Below, in pieces: positions 1 through 9,347 of a DNA stretch of 64,000 bases; within the stretch, counting starts at the first letter, position 1; the number at the start of each line of letters is the position of its first letter. A program made the translations under genes and the position numbers. The notes beneath the pieces are model-generated. The model saw only the letters and a list, made by a program, of their open reading frames with translations, was not told where the DNA came from and searched no databases. Origin of the DNA: Cupriavidus necator (GTDB lineage: Bacteria; Pseudomonadota; Gammaproteobacteria; Burkholderiales; Burkholderiaceae); contig CP074381.1 in assembly GCA_022041995.1 (NCBI GenBank), positions 124,001-188,000 on the forward strand, written 5' to 3'.

Positions 1-176
1 AGAAGCAGCTGCGCAATGCGCTGTCGATCGGCCAGGGCGACTGGACGCTGTTCCTGCGCCAGCCGATCTCGGCCACCATCCTGGCGCTGACCGTGGCGGT
101 GGTGGTGATCCCGCGCCTGTTGCGCTGGCACGCGACCCGCACCTCGGCGCACGCGCAGGCCGACAACGCGGCATGA
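1..176 (+). CDS. TctA-family tripartite tricarboxylate transporter large permease, 3' end
   Basis: The frame is open from base 3 to a TGA at 174-176 and encodes the last 57 residues of a membrane protein. The visible part has a hydrophobic helix (TILALTVAVVVIP) followed by a short polar tail, preceded by a 'GDWTLFLRQP' stretch that is characteristic of the C-terminus of TctA permeases. TctA proteins form the large membrane subunit of binding-protein-dependent tricarboxylate carriers with TctB and TctC, whose genes would lie to the left of the window. The TctD/TctE-like two-component pair at 5.1-7.2 kb may be related, but it is 5 kb away. Only the C-terminus is visible, so the assignment rests on little sequence. 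Confidence 0.7.
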   Translation, partial: KQLRNALSIGQGDWTLFLRQPISATILALTVAVVVIPRLLRWHATRTSAHAQADNAA

Positions 177-203
177 TGCGCGCGATCTTGCGGTAAGCTT
201 TGC

Positions 204-240
204 GAGGCCCGCACGCCAACGGCGCGCGGGCCTCTTGTCT
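204..240 (+). terminator. Rho-independent terminator after the tctA-like gene
   Basis: GAGGCCCGC (204-212) and GCGGGCCTC (226-234) form a perfect 9-bp stem, followed by a T-rich stretch (TTGTCTTTTG). It lies about 30 bases after the permease stop codon. Confidence 0.7.
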
Positions 241-300
241 TTTGTCGTCCGTGTTCCAGAACAACAAGCCGCCGGCGCTCCCGCGCCAGGCCGCTGTCAC

Positions 301-1359
301 ATGCGTCTCTTCTCCAACCCCTGGCTATCCGCGCTGCCCACGCTGGCACTCGGGCTGGCCGCCGCCCTGCTCTGCACCGCGCTGCATACCCCGCTGCCGT
401 GGATGATCGGCCCGTTGCTGTCCGTGGCGGCCGCGCGCATGGCCGGGGCCGACCTGCGGGCGCCGTCGCAGGCGCGCAATGCGGGCCAGTGGGTGATTGG
501 CGCATCGCTCGGGCTTTATTTCACGCCTGACGTGGTGGCGCGGCTGGTGGAGTTCCTGCCCTACATCGTCGCCGGCTCGCTGTTCGCGCTAGTGCTGGGC
601 GCGGGCGGCGCGCTGCTGCTGCGGCGGACCACCGGCGTGGCCTTCAAGACCGCGTTTTTTTCCACCGCCATCGGCGGCGCCTCGGAGATGGCCAACCTGG
701 CCGAGCGCAACGGCGCGCGCATCGACCAGGTGGCGGCCGCGCATTCGCTGCGGGTGCTGATGGTGGTGGTGACCGTGCCGGCGATCTTCCAGTACGGCGG
801 CATCCACGGGCTCGACCCCTATATCCCCGGCCCGCGCGTGGTCAGCGCGCCGGGGCTGCTGGCGCTGGTCGCCATCACGCTGGGCGTGGCGCTGCTGGTG
901 AAGCGGCTGAACATGCCCAACCCGTTCGTGATCGGCACGCTGCTGGCCGCGGCGGTGCTGACCGCTTCCGGGATTGAACTGTCGGCCATCCCCACCTGGA
1001 TGAGCCGTGCCGGCCAGCTGCTGATCGGGGTCTCGCTGGGGGTGCGCTTCTCGCGCGAGTTCCTCCATACCGCGCCGCGCTTCCTGTCGGGCGTGGCGCT
1101 CTACACCGTGATGGCGCTGGTGGTATCGGCGCTGGTGGGCTGGGGGCTGTCGGCGCTGTCGGGCGCGCACCCGGCGACGGTGATCCTGGGCACCACGCCG
1201 GGCGGTATTGCCGAGATGTGTATCACCGCCAAGGTGCTGGAGGTGGGGGTGCCGCTGGTGACCGCGTTCCACGTGATCCGGATGGCCTTCGTGGTGCTGG
1301 CCACCGGCCCCCTGTATCATTGCCTCAAACATCGCGTCGCGCCGGAGGAGACAGAGTAG
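301..1359 (+). CDS. AbrB-family integral membrane protein (PF05145-like)
   Basis: This 352-residue protein is made almost wholly of hydrophobic helices arranged as two homologous halves; each half carries a 'P(W/F)xIG' turn (PWMIGPLLS near residue 40, PFVIGTLLA near 225). This is the layout of the family often named AbrB or 'ammonia monooxygenase' in annotations, although it is unrelated to the Bacillus AbrB regulator. The substrate is unknown; these proteins are generally regarded as transporters. I chose the ATG at 301 because the protein then begins directly with a membrane-protein N-terminus, whereas the upstream TTG start at 235 adds 22 residues that overlap the preceding terminator. No strong ribosome site is visible. 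Confidence 0.75.
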   Translation: MRLFSNPWLSALPTLALGLAAALLCTALHTPLPWMIGPLLSVAAARMAGADLRAPSQARNAGQWVIGASLGLYFTPDVVARLVEFLPYIVAGSLFALVLGAGGALLLRRTTGVAFKTAFFSTAIGGASEMANLAERNGARIDQVAAAHSLRVLMVVVTVPAIFQYGGIHGLDPYIPGPRVVSAPGLLALVAITLGVALLVKRLNMPNPFVIGTLLAAAVLTASGIELSAIPTWMSRAGQLLIGVSLGVRFSREFLHTAPRFLSGVALYTVMALVVSALVGWGLSALSGAHPATVILGTTPGGIAEMCITAKVLEVGVPLVTAFHVIRMAFVVLATGPLYHCLKHRVAPEETE

Positions 1360-1409
1360 CGGTCCGCCACAGGACGGCTACGGTGCGGCCAGCCAGAACC
1401 AGGAGCGTC

Positions 1410-1832
1410 ATGTCCGAAGCCGCACCGCAATTCAGCCTCACCGATATCGACGCCACGCTGGAGCGCGTGCTGGCGCCATGGGTGCGCCAGCTCGGCCTGC
1501 GCGCCGAAGCCGTCGATGCCCAGGGCGTCACGCTGCGCCTGCCGTTCAGCGAATCGTTCCGCCATGCGGGCGGCGTGGTCTGCGGCCAGGTGCTGATGTC
1601 CGCCGCCGATACCGCCATGATTGTCGCCGTGGCCAGCGCGCTGGGCGCCTTCCGCCCGATGACCACGGTCTCGCTCACCACCAACTTCATGCGCCCCGTG
1701 ATCGACGGAGACGTGCTGGTGCGCGCCAACGTGCTGCGGCTGGGCAAGACCGTGGTGTTCGGCGAGATCGAGCTGACTGGCGCAGACGGCAAGCTGGCGG
1801 TGCAGGCCACCACCACGTATGCCCTGCTCTGA
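1410..1832 (+). CDS. PaaI-family hot-dog thioesterase
   Basis: This 140-residue protein has the single hot-dog domain of PaaI-type acyl-CoA thioesterases. The sequence FRHAGGVVCGQVLMSAADTA contains the conserved 'H-x-G-x3-G-G/Q' turn followed by the acidic residue of the long central helix, and MTTVSLTTNFMRP matches the following strand-turn of the family. It would hydrolyse an acyl-CoA thioester in the cytoplasm; the acyl group cannot be predicted. The ATG at 1410 has an AGGAG ribosome site four bases upstream. It is 50 bases downstream of the membrane-protein gene and 16 bases before the patatin gene, so the three may be co-transcribed. Confidence 0.85.
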   Translation: MSEAAPQFSLTDIDATLERVLAPWVRQLGLRAEAVDAQGVTLRLPFSESFRHAGGVVCGQVLMSAADTAMIVAVASALGAFRPMTTVSLTTNFMRPVIDGDVLVRANVLRLGKTVVFGEIELTGADGKLAVQATTTYALL

Positions 1833-1848
1833 TTCACGCTGAATCTCC

Positions 1849-2745
1849 GTGACCTCCGGCTACGCCAATCCCTTCGACCAGATCGTCTTTGCCGGCGGCG
1901 GCAACCGCTGCTGGTGGCAGGCGGGCTGGTGGGACACGGTCGCGCCGGCACTGGAGCTGCGCCCGCGCGTGATCGCCGCGATCTCGGCCGGCGCGGCGAC
2001 GGCGTGCATGGTCTATGCGCACGACTCGCACCAGACCATGGACTACTACCGCGAGGTGCTGGCCAACAACCGCCGCAATGCCTACTGGGGCAACCTGCTG
2101 CGCAATGAGCGCGTGTTCCCGCATTACGGCATCTACCGCACCGCGCTGCTGACGATCTTCGCCGACGGGCGCCTCTCGCACCTGCAGCAGGCGCCGGAGA
2201 TCCGCATCGGCGTGGCGCATATCCCGCGCTGGAGCGGCCCGCGCCTGGCGGTGGCGGCGGGGCTGCTGGCGTACAACATCGACAAGCATGTGCTCAAGAC
2301 GCTGCACCCGCGGCTGGGGCGCAAGCTGGGCTTCCGGCCGGAGTTCGTGCGCGCGCAGGACTGCGCTTCGCCCGAGCAACTGGCCGACCTGCTGCTGCAG
2401 TCGGCCTCCACGCCGCCGTTCACGCCGGTGCTGCGCCGCGGCGGCCGCCCGGTGCTGGACGGCGGGCTGGTCGACAACGTGCCCGTGGACGCGCTCGATG
2501 CCACGCCGGGCAATGTGCTGGTGCTGGTGACAAGGCTGTACCCGCGCCCGCGCCGTTTCGTTCTTGAGCAAGGCGGCCAGCGCCGCCTGTACCTGCAGCC
2601 CTCGCAGCGCGTGCCGATCTCGAGCTGGGACTACACCCGGCCCGATGCCATGACGCACGCCTACGAGCTGGGCCGCCGCGACGGGGAAACTTTCCTGCGC
2701 GAGTGGCCGTCAATCCTGAATACCGAACTGCGGCCCGCTGCCTAG
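1849..2745 (+). CDS. Patatin-like phospholipase
   Basis: The 298-residue product carries the patatin signatures in order: an oxyanion-hole glycine run GGGNR (residues 16-20), a nucleophile elbow with Ser46 in the context AISAG, and a catalytic Asp in the DGG motif near residue 205. The elbow reads A-x-S-x-G instead of the usual G-x-S-x-G, a mild departure. Patatins use a Ser-Asp dyad to hydrolyse acyl esters of phospholipids or other lipids. No signal peptide is apparent, so action in the cytoplasm or at the inner membrane is likely. The start is a GTG, 16 bases after the thioesterase stop. Confidence 0.85.
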   Translation: MTSGYANPFDQIVFAGGGNRCWWQAGWWDTVAPALELRPRVIAAISAGAATACMVYAHDSHQTMDYYREVLANNRRNAYWGNLLRNERVFPHYGIYRTALLTIFADGRLSHLQQAPEIRIGVAHIPRWSGPRLAVAAGLLAYNIDKHVLKTLHPRLGRKLGFRPEFVRAQDCASPEQLADLLLQSASTPPFTPVLRRGGRPVLDGGLVDNVPVDALDATPGNVLVLVTRLYPRPRRFVLEQGGQRRLYLQPSQRVPISSWDYTRPDAMTHAYELGRRDGETFLREWPSILNTELRPAA

Positions 2746-2812
2746 TTTTTCGTTTGCTGGCGCTGGCCTGATTGTTGTCGATGCGGCCCGCGTGCCGCGA
2801 CAGGAGGCATGG

Positions 2813-4291
2813 ATGACTAAGCGCCAGACAACCCTCTCCGGAACGCCGGGAGCCAAGGAACCGCGGCGCGCCCGAGAGGTCAGCGCGGCGCCGCCGGTGG
2901 AGCAGGTGCCGCGCGTGCGCAACGGCCGCACGCGGCGCAACGACAAGGTGCGCAAGGCAGACCTGGTGGTGATCGGCGGCGGCTCGGGCGGCGTGGCCTG
3001 CGCGCGGCGCGCCGCCGCGCACGGCGCACGCGTGATCCTGGTCGAGCGCGATGCCATCGGCGGCACCTGCGTCAACCGCGGCTGCGTGCCCAAGAAGATG
3101 CTGTCGTACGGCGCCGCCTGGTCGGCCATCCTGTCGGGCTGCCTGTCGCACACCGGCGGGCATGAGGACTGGCGCGACGCCATCGTGCGCGTCAACGCCG
3201 AAGTCGCGCGGCTGAATGCGGGCTACACCCAGCGCCTGCACGAATCCGGCGTGGAAATACTGCGCGGCGACGCACTGGTCACCGGCCCCGATGAAGTGCG
3301 CGTCGGCGACGAGACCATCCATGCGCGCCGCATCCTGGTTGCCACCGGCGCGCGCCCGCGCGCGCTCGACGTGCCCGGCGGCGGCCTCGCCGCCAGCTCC
3401 GACGATGTCTTCAGCTGGCAGAGCCTGCCGGGTTCGATCGCGGTCATCGGCGGCGGCTACATCGGCGTGGAGCAGGCCTCGATCCTGTCGCGCTACGGCG
3501 TCAAGGTAGACCTGATCGTTGCCGGGGACCGGCTGCTGCCCCACTTTGACCACGACATCTCCAGGTCACTGGCCGATGCACTGACCGCGCGCGGCGTGCG
3601 CCTGCACCTGAACGCCAGGGTGCACCTGCTGAGCCAGGCCAACGGCGCGCTGGAAGTCTGCTACCGCCCCACCGACCGCCCCGGCCAGACCGAGGCCGTG
3701 CGCGCGCAGGCCGCGCTGGCGGCGATCGGGCGTATTTCCAACGTGCAGGGCTTCGGCCTAGAGGCGGCTGGCGTGGCCTTTGGCGACAAGGGCGGCATCC
3801 GTGTAGACCGCCAGTTCCGCAGCAACGTGCGTGGCATCTACGCGCTGGGCGACGCCATCGACGGCCTGCACCTGACACCGGTGGCCACCGCGCAGGGCCG
3901 CTGGCTGGCCGACCGCCTGTACGGCCGGCGCGGCGAACGCGCCGATTTCGACTTCGTGCCCACCGCGGTGTTCTGCGAGCCGGCCATCGGCGCGGTGGGC
4001 CTGACCGAGGCCCAGGCGATCGAAGCCGCCGGCAAGCCCGAGCGCATCCGCACCGTGGTCAAGCGCTTTGTCTCGCTGGAAAACCGTTTTGCCGGCACGT
4101 CCCACCAGTCGATGTTCAAGCTGGTGCTGAACGCGCGCAGCGGGCGCGTGCTGGGTGCGCACCTGATGGACGACGCCGCGCCCGAGATCGTGCAGACGCT
4201 GGCGGTGGCGTTGCGGCTGGGCGTTCGCGAATCTCATCTGCAGACTACGGTGCAGTTGCATCCGACGGTGGGGGAGGAGTTGTTTGGTTAG
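2813..4291 (+). CDS. Class I pyridine nucleotide-disulfide oxidoreductase, glutathione-reductase-like
   Basis: The 492-residue protein has the FAD dinucleotide-binding motif GGGSGG (residues 55-60), the redox-active disulfide CVNRGC (Cys86 and Cys91) followed by VPKK, an NAD(P)H-binding motif GGGYIG in the middle, the second FAD contact near LGD, and the C-terminal dimerisation domain ending in the active-site QLHPTVGEE. This set is typical of glutathione reductases and related enzymes that keep a small thiol reduced. An extra basic N-terminal segment of about 48 residues precedes the FAD domain; it may mean that translation really starts further in. The ATG at 2813 has a GGAGG site upstream. 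The thiol substrate is inferred. Confidence 0.8.
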   Translation: MTKRQTTLSGTPGAKEPRRAREVSAAPPVEQVPRVRNGRTRRNDKVRKADLVVIGGGSGGVACARRAAAHGARVILVERDAIGGTCVNRGCVPKKMLSYGAAWSAILSGCLSHTGGHEDWRDAIVRVNAEVARLNAGYTQRLHESGVEILRGDALVTGPDEVRVGDETIHARRILVATGARPRALDVPGGGLAASSDDVFSWQSLPGSIAVIGGGYIGVEQASILSRYGVKVDLIVAGDRLLPHFDHDISRSLADALTARGVRLHLNARVHLLSQANGALEVCYRPTDRPGQTEAVRAQAALAAIGRISNVQGFGLEAAGVAFGDKGGIRVDRQFRSNVRGIYALGDAIDGLHLTPVATAQGRWLADRLYGRRGERADFDFVPTAVFCEPAIGAVGLTEAQAIEAAGKPERIRTVVKRFVSLENRFAGTSHQSMFKLVLNARSGRVLGAHLMDDAAPEIVQTLAVALRLGVRESHLQTTVQLHPTVGEELFG

Positions 4292-4310
4292 GGTGTTTTA
4301 AGTGGTTGGG

Positions 4311-5030
4311 GGGCACGGAGGTTGGTTGTCGTGCTTGGCGGGCGTGGGCTGTTTCGCCGGCGTAGCCGGCGAGTCACTTTTTGTCCGAGCGACAAAAAGT
4401 AACCAAAAAACGCGTCGCCTGTGCGGCTGGCAATCAATTATGCGGCGTTGGTCAAATGGGCGGCGGTGCTTGCCGTTTGGGCGTGGTTGCCCGTTCGAGC
4501 CTGCTAACGCCATGTGAGTCAGGGACAGTGCCTCCGTTAACCCACTATTGAACGATCCCCATGCAAGGCGTAGGCCGCCTGGTGCGAGCGGCATCGCGGG
4601 GACGCCTACGGCCGCGCTGCGCGCCGGCCCTAAGCAGAGCGACCGACCACTTCCTAACCGCGTTGGGTTCCGCGACCACGCGGTGCGAGCGCAGCGATGC
4701 ACTCCGTGCCCGTGCCTACGACCTGAGATGCTGCGTGCGCGCAGCGCAGCCGAAGGCGTCCCACTGATGGCGGTGTTAGCAGGCTGCCAATCCCCTAAAG
4801 TCGGGTTCGTCCAATAGTCCGTGGACGGAGGCACCGGACAGGGGGCGTAGCCGGCTCGAACCACCACACACATCGGCGGAAATCACCGCCGTCCGAACCA
4901 CCAACGCCGAGCAATTTATTGCCAGCCGCATAGGCGACGCGTTTCTTGCTTACTTCTTGTCGCTTGGACAAGAAGTAAGTCGCCGGCTACGCCGGCGAAA
5001 CAGCCCACGCCCGCCAAGCACGACAACCCC
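4311..5030. repeat. Dispersed ~700-bp repeat, copy A, with long terminal inverted repeats
   Basis: This segment is nearly the same as 15980-16687 in its outer parts. Its two ends are inverted repeats of each other for roughly 100 bases: the block from GCTTGGCGGGCGTGGGC through the CGCCGGCGTAGCCGGCG palindrome to ACGCGTCGCCT on the left is mirrored by AGGCGACGCGT to CCCGCCAAGC on the right. No convincing gene lies inside; the frames that stay open do so because of base composition. Inside, 4599-4624 and 4737-4762 form a second inverted repeat bracketing a 112-bp core that lies in the opposite orientation in copy B. Copy A sits in the gap between two convergent genes. Confidence 0.85.
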
Positions 5031-5062
5031 GCCAAGCACGGACAACCCCGTATTACGATCCT

Positions 5063-6529
5063 CTATTCCCCAACCGGCAACTTCAACACAGCCCGCACAC
5101 CAACGCCCTGCAGCCCTTCGCCCAGTTCCACCGTCCCCCCAAATCGCGCCGCCATCTCGCGCGAGATGGCGAGCCCCAGCCCGGAGCCCGGTTCCGCATT
5201 GCCCACGCGCCGGTAGAAGCGCGCAAAGACCTTCTCACGCTCTTCGGCCGGGATGCCGGGACCATCGTCTTCCACCACCAGGCAGGCGGTCTGGTCGGCG
5301 CGCGTGGCTGACAGCGTGATGCGGCTGCCGCGCGGCGAGTACTGGATGGCGTTGTGGACCAGGTTGGCCAGCGCCTCGCGCAGCAGCGCGGGGTCGGCGC
5401 GCACTGGCAGCTTCAGCCCTGGCACCGGCTCCCAGCCGAAGTCCTGCTGCTTGCCGCGCGCCAGCGGCAGGTAATCCAGCGCCACCTGTTCGGCCACGGT
5501 GACGGCGTCGATGATGTCGATGGCATCGGCCTCCTGCGCGTTCTCGCCGGGTTGCTGGCGTACCCGCGCCAGCGCCAGCAGCTGGTTGGTCAGGCGCGCG
5601 GCCTGCTCCAGCTGGGTGACGATGCCGCCCACGGCTTCGCCGGCGGCCTGGCGCGCGGCCTCGGGGTTGGGCGCGCGCAGCTGGCGCTGGGCGAACTCGG
5701 CCTGGGTCTTCAGGATCGCCAGCGGCGTGCGCAGCTGGTGCGCGGCGTCGGCGATGAACTGGGCCTGTGACTGCGCCATTGCCGCGGAGCGCGACACATG
5801 CAGGTTGACTGCGTCGACCAGCGGGCGCACCTCCGCGGGCACGCGCTCGAACGTGAGCGGTGTCAGGTCGTCCGGCGAACGCGCTTCCACGTCGTCGCGC
5901 ACGCGCGCCAGCGGGCGCAGCACGTAGGTGACGCCGCCGACCAGGATGCCGGCGCTAAGCAGGATCAGCAGCAGGTCGCGCGCCAGCGCGCTGCGCCAGA
6001 CCGTGCCGATCAGCGTGGTGCGCGGCTCCGCGGTCTCGGCCACCTGGATGATCACGCGCATGCGCGCATCCGGCCGGTATACCGGCCGCGCCATGGCGGC
6101 GATGCGCACGGCCTCGCCCCGGTATTCGGCGTCGTAGAAGCGCGGCTGGTTGTTGACCAGGCTGCCGGCCGGCAGCGGCAGGTCGTCGTAGCCGGTGACG
6201 GTCTCGGCCTGGCCGGCGCGCTCGGTCGACACGCGGTAGAACACATGGGTCTGCGCCGCGGTCTCGAACATCTCCATGGCGGCGTCGGGCAGGGTCAGCT
6301 GGACGCTGCCGCCGGCCATGCCGATGGCATTGTCGATGGCGCGGATCGAGCCATAGAGCGAGCGGTCATAAGCCGTGTTGGCGGCGTCGCGCAGGGTGCC
6401 GTAGGTCAGCCAGGTGTCGATCGCCATCATCGCCGCCAGCGCCGGCACCAGCAGCAACAGCAGTTGCCGGCGCAGGCTGCCGCGGCGCCACAGCAGCACC
6501 GGATGGCGCGGGCCCATCCGCCAGCGCAT
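5063..6529 (-). CDS. TctE-like sensor histidine kinase
   Basis: The 488-residue protein has a first membrane helix at about residues 22-42, a periplasmic sensor domain of about 145 residues of the TctE N-terminal type, a second helix at 185-204, a HAMP-like linker, a phospho-acceptor His264 in AAHQLRTP, then N (NLVHNAIQYS), G1 (DDGPGIP), F (FARFYR) and G2 (GSGLGLAIS) boxes. It therefore autophosphorylates and would pass phosphate to the response regulator encoded immediately upstream. TctE-type kinases respond to carboxylates and control tricarboxylate uptake; the ligand here is inferred. I chose the ATG at 6529 because upstream codons are shadow sequence of the regulator gene. The 3' end abuts repeat copy A. 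Confidence 0.9.
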   Translation of the reverse strand: MRWRMGPRHPVLLWRRGSLRRQLLLLLVPALAAMMAIDTWLTYGTLRDAANTAYDRSLYGSIRAIDNAIGMAGGSVQLTLPDAAMEMFETAAQTHVFYRVSTERAGQAETVTGYDDLPLPAGSLVNNQPRFYDAEYRGEAVRIAAMARPVYRPDARMRVIIQVAETAEPRTTLIGTVWRSALARDLLLILLSAGILVGGVTYVLRPLARVRDDVEARSPDDLTPLTFERVPAEVRPLVDAVNLHVSRSAAMAQSQAQFIADAAHQLRTPLAILKTQAEFAQRQLRAPNPEAARQAAGEAVGGIVTQLEQAARLTNQLLALARVRQQPGENAQEADAIDIIDAVTVAEQVALDYLPLARGKQQDFGWEPVPGLKLPVRADPALLREALANLVHNAIQYSPRGSRITLSATRADQTACLVVEDDGPGIPAEEREKVFARFYRRVGNAEPGSGLGLAISREMAARFGGTVELGEGLQGVGVRAVLKLPVGE

Positions 6530-6530
6530 G

Positions 6531-7204
6531 TCAGCGCCCGGCCTCGGGCTCCAGCAAGTAGCCGAAGCCGCGCAGGGTGACGATGGTGACGCCATGCCCG
6601 GCCAGCTTCTTGCGCAGCCGGTAGACCAGCACCTCGATCGCGTCGGGAGAGACATCGGCGTCGAGCGAGAACACCTTGTCGAGCAGCTGCGCCTTGGTCA
6701 GCGGCTGGCCGCTGCGTGCCAGCAGCGCGCCCAGCAGGGTCGATTCGCGCGGGTCAGCGCCAGCGGCGCGCCGTCCAGCGTGAAGCTGCGGGTCTCGCCG
6801 TCGAACACCAGCGTGCCGCACTGCAGGCGCGGATGCGCGCGTCCGCGGCTGCGGCGGATCAGCGCCAGCAGCCGTGCTTCCAGCTCGGCAATGGCGAAGG
6901 GCTTGGGCAGGTAGTCGTCGGCGCCCAGGTTCAGGCCGCGCACGCGTTCGTCCAGCGTGTCCTGCGCGGTCAGGATCAGCACCGGAGTGCGGTCGTCGCG
7001 CGCACGCATGGACTTGAGCACGGCCAGCCCGTCCTTGCCGGGCAGGCGCAGGTCGAGCAGCACCGCGTCGTATTCCTCGGCCTGCAGGCGGGCCTCGGCC
7101 TGCAGCCCGTCGGCGACGTGCTCGATCACAAAGCCGCCCTGCTCCAGCGCGCGGGCGACCCAGCGTGCCAGTTCGACTTCATCCTCCACCAGCAGGATGC
7201 GCAT
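6531..7204 (-). CDS. TctD-like OmpR-family response regulator (one-base frameshift in this sequence)
   Basis: The N-terminal receiver domain begins MRILLVEDE, has the phospho-acceptor Asp in LLDLRLPG near residue 51 and a Lys in PKPFA near 101. The C-terminal winged-helix effector ends RGFGYLLEPEAGR. The two halves are in different frames: the first runs into nonsense after GAPLALT and the second resumes with PRESTLLGALL. The break is at the G/C run 6751-6753, where one more C on the coding strand restores a 224-residue protein, the normal length for TctD. The kinase gene starts two bases downstream, so the pair is an operon. Given four similar breaks elsewhere, including in essential genes, a sequencing error is more likely than a dead gene. 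Confidence 0.85.
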
Positions 7205-7395
7205 GCCGGTCTCCTCCTCTGCCGGTTGGGTCCATGTTTCGGTTGCGGCGGCGGAAAACGTCCGGATAACAAGGTGCAGCACCGATGGAGCGTGCCCGCC
7301 GCGGGCGCCTATAATACCTCCGCCCCGCCGGTCCCGGCGCGTGTTGTCCGTGCGCCCGCTCGCTTCCACAGGCCGTTCTTCCGTTTCCGACCACC

Positions 7396-8594
7396 GTGCC
7401 CACGCGTCCGTCCCTGCCGCCCCTGCCGTGCGCTTGCGAGCCGCCTGCCTCGGGGCAGCGCCGCCGCCTGCTGGGCGCATCGCTGCTGGCCGGCGCCACC
7501 TTGCCGGCCGCATGGCCCCTTCATGCCCAGTCTAGGCCGCCGGCGCCGCCACCGGGGTATCCGTCCGGATATGACGCCACCATCGCCGGCGCCATGCGCG
7601 AAGGCATGGTCACGGTCTATGCATCGACCGACCTGAAAGTGGCGCAGCCGCTGATCGCCGCGTTCGAGGCGCGCTACCCGGGCATCCGCGTGCACTACCA
7701 GGATCTCAACACGATCGAGCTGAACCAGCGCTTCCTGGCCGAGACCGCGGCGCTGGGCGGCAAGCGGCCCGCGCCCGATGCGGCCTTTGCCGACGTGCTG
7801 TGGAGCACGGCGATGGACCTGCAGATCAAGCTGGTCAACGATGGCCATGCACAGCGCTACGCCTCGCCCGAGCGCGCCGGCCTGCCCGGCTGGGCGGTGT
7901 GGCGCGACGAGGCCTGGGGCACCACCTTCGAGCCGGCGGTGATCGTCTACAACCGCCACCACCTGGCCGGCATGCGCCCGCCGCGCAGCCGCAGCGGGCT
8001 GGCGCGGCTGCTGCAGGAGCACGCGCCGCGCTGGCATGGCAAGGTGGTGACGTATGACGTGGAGCGCTCGGGCGTGGGCTACCTGCTGGCGCAGCAGGAC
8101 GCGCGCATGGGCAGTGAGTTCTGGTACCTGGCGCAGGCGCTGGGCCGCGCCGGGGTGCAGCTGTCGGCGTCCACTGCCGAGATGATCGAGCGCATCGCCA
8201 GCGGCGAGCTGGTGATGGGCTACAACCTGCTGGGTTCGTACGCGCTGTCGCTGATGGAGCGCGGCGCGGCCATCGACGTGATCGCCCCGCGCGACTACAC
8301 GCTGGTGATGTCGCGGGTGGCCTTTATTGCCCGGCGCGCGCCGCGGCCCAATGCGGCGCGGCTGTGGCTGGACTACCTGCTCTCGCGCCAGGGCCAGGCG
8401 GTGCTGGCCAAGTCCACCTCGCAGCTCTATACCATCCGCACCGATACCGACAGCGTGCACACCGCGGCGGCATTGTCGGAGCGGCTGGGCTACGCGCTCA
8501 AGCCGATCAGCGTCGGCCCGGCCTGCTGGCCGCGCAGGACGCAATGCGCAAGCGCGCCTTCCTGGCGCGCTGGCGCGAGGCCATGCGCGGCTAA
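7396..8594 (+). CDS. Periplasmic ABC-type substrate-binding protein, Tat-exported (one-base frameshift near the 3' end)
   Basis: The N-terminus has a twin-arginine signal (QRRRLLGASLLAGATLPAAW, then HAQS). The mature part follows the type 2 periplasmic binding fold seen in iron(III)/small-anion binding proteins of the FbpA/AfuA kind (VTVYASTDL; FEARYPGIRV; VVTYDVERSGVGYL; IASGELVMGYN). The frame is lost at CCC 8517-8519; adding one C restores the ending GLLAAQDAMRKRAFLARWREAMRG and a 399-residue protein. It is divergent from the two-component pair (start codons about 190 bases apart), an arrangement in which the regulator often controls the binding protein. The ligand cannot be told from sequence. 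The start is a GTG at 7396. Confidence 0.75.
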
Positions 8595-8603
8595 GCGCGC
8601 GGC

Positions 8604-9347
8604 TCAGGGGACCAGGTCGCCGGTTTCGAGCCCGCCCATTTGGGCGTTCGGGCAGGCCTGCTGGCACAGCGTGGACAGTTCCCGGTCCAGCGCCGCCATC
8701 GGGCGCGGCACGTAGCCGTGGCGCAGCGCCGGTGAGAACTTCAGGGTATCGATAAAGGCGTCGGACATGCGCTCGGCGTTGGCGTCGAGGTCGAAGTCCT
8801 GGGGCGAGAACAGCCAGTGCGCCAGCACCCCGCCGATGGCGGCATGGAAGGCGTTGACGGCCAGGTCCAGGTCCAGGTCGGCGGGCAGCTGGCCGCGCTC
8901 CAGGGCCAGGCGCAGGTGCTCGCGCATCTTGACCAGGCCGTCCTGGTGCGACTGGCGCTGGCGCTCGAAGATGGCGCCGTTGTCCTGCACCATTTCACAC
9001 TTGTGGAAGATGATCTCGAACACCCGGCGCCAGCGCGGATTGACCACGGTCTGGCGCATCACATAGGCGCAGATGTCGCGGATGCCGCCCAGCGGGTCTT
9101 CCTGGCGCGCGAGCCGCTCGGGGTCGCACAGCGCTTCCACGGGCAGGTTGACGCGGTCGCACATGGCGGCGAACACATCGCTCTTGTTCTTGAAATGCCA
9201 GTAGATCGCGCCGCGCGTGACACCCGCCGCCTCGGCGATGTCGGCCAGCGACGGGCGTGCCACGCCGCGGGCGTGGAACACGGCTTCGGCCGCGTCGAGA
9301 ATCCGGTGGCGCGTTTCAAGCGCCTCTTCCTTGGTGCGTCTGACCAT
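8604..9347 (-). CDS. TetR-family repressor of the adjacent RND pump (AcrR/TtgR-like)
   Basis: This 247-residue protein opens with MVRRTKEEALETRHRILDAA, the start of an AcrR/TtgR-type regulator, and has the helix-turn-helix LADIAEAAGVTRGAIYWHFKNK at about residues 33-54. The remainder is the helical ligand-binding and dimer domain, with a C-terminal tail that is somewhat longer than usual. It is divergent from the acrA-acrB-oprM operon, and a palindrome of the AcrR operator type overlaps the pump promoter at 9670-9699. It most likely represses the pump until a drug or solvent ligand binds. The ATG at 9347 begins the conserved N-terminus; an in-frame start at 9371 would add eight residues. Confidence 0.88.
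   Translation of the reverse strand: MVRRTKEEALETRHRILDAAEAVFHARGVARPSLADIAEAAGVTRGAIYWHFKNKSDVFAAMCDRVNLPVEALCDPERLARQEDPLGGIRDICAYVMRQTVVNPRWRRVFEIIFHKCEMVQDNGAIFERQRQSHQDGLVKMREHLRLALERGQLPADLDLDLAVNAFHAAIGGVLAHWLFSPQDFDLDANAERMSDAFIDTLKFSPALRHGYVPRPMAALDRELSTLCQQACPNAQMGGLETGDLVP

Noticed and set aside
4298..4873. 191-codon open frame on the minus strand, with a similar frame at 15773-16540
   Set aside because: Both lie in the dispersed repeat and read through its inverted core; the similarity comes from the repeat itself, and there is no ribosome site or recognisable domain.
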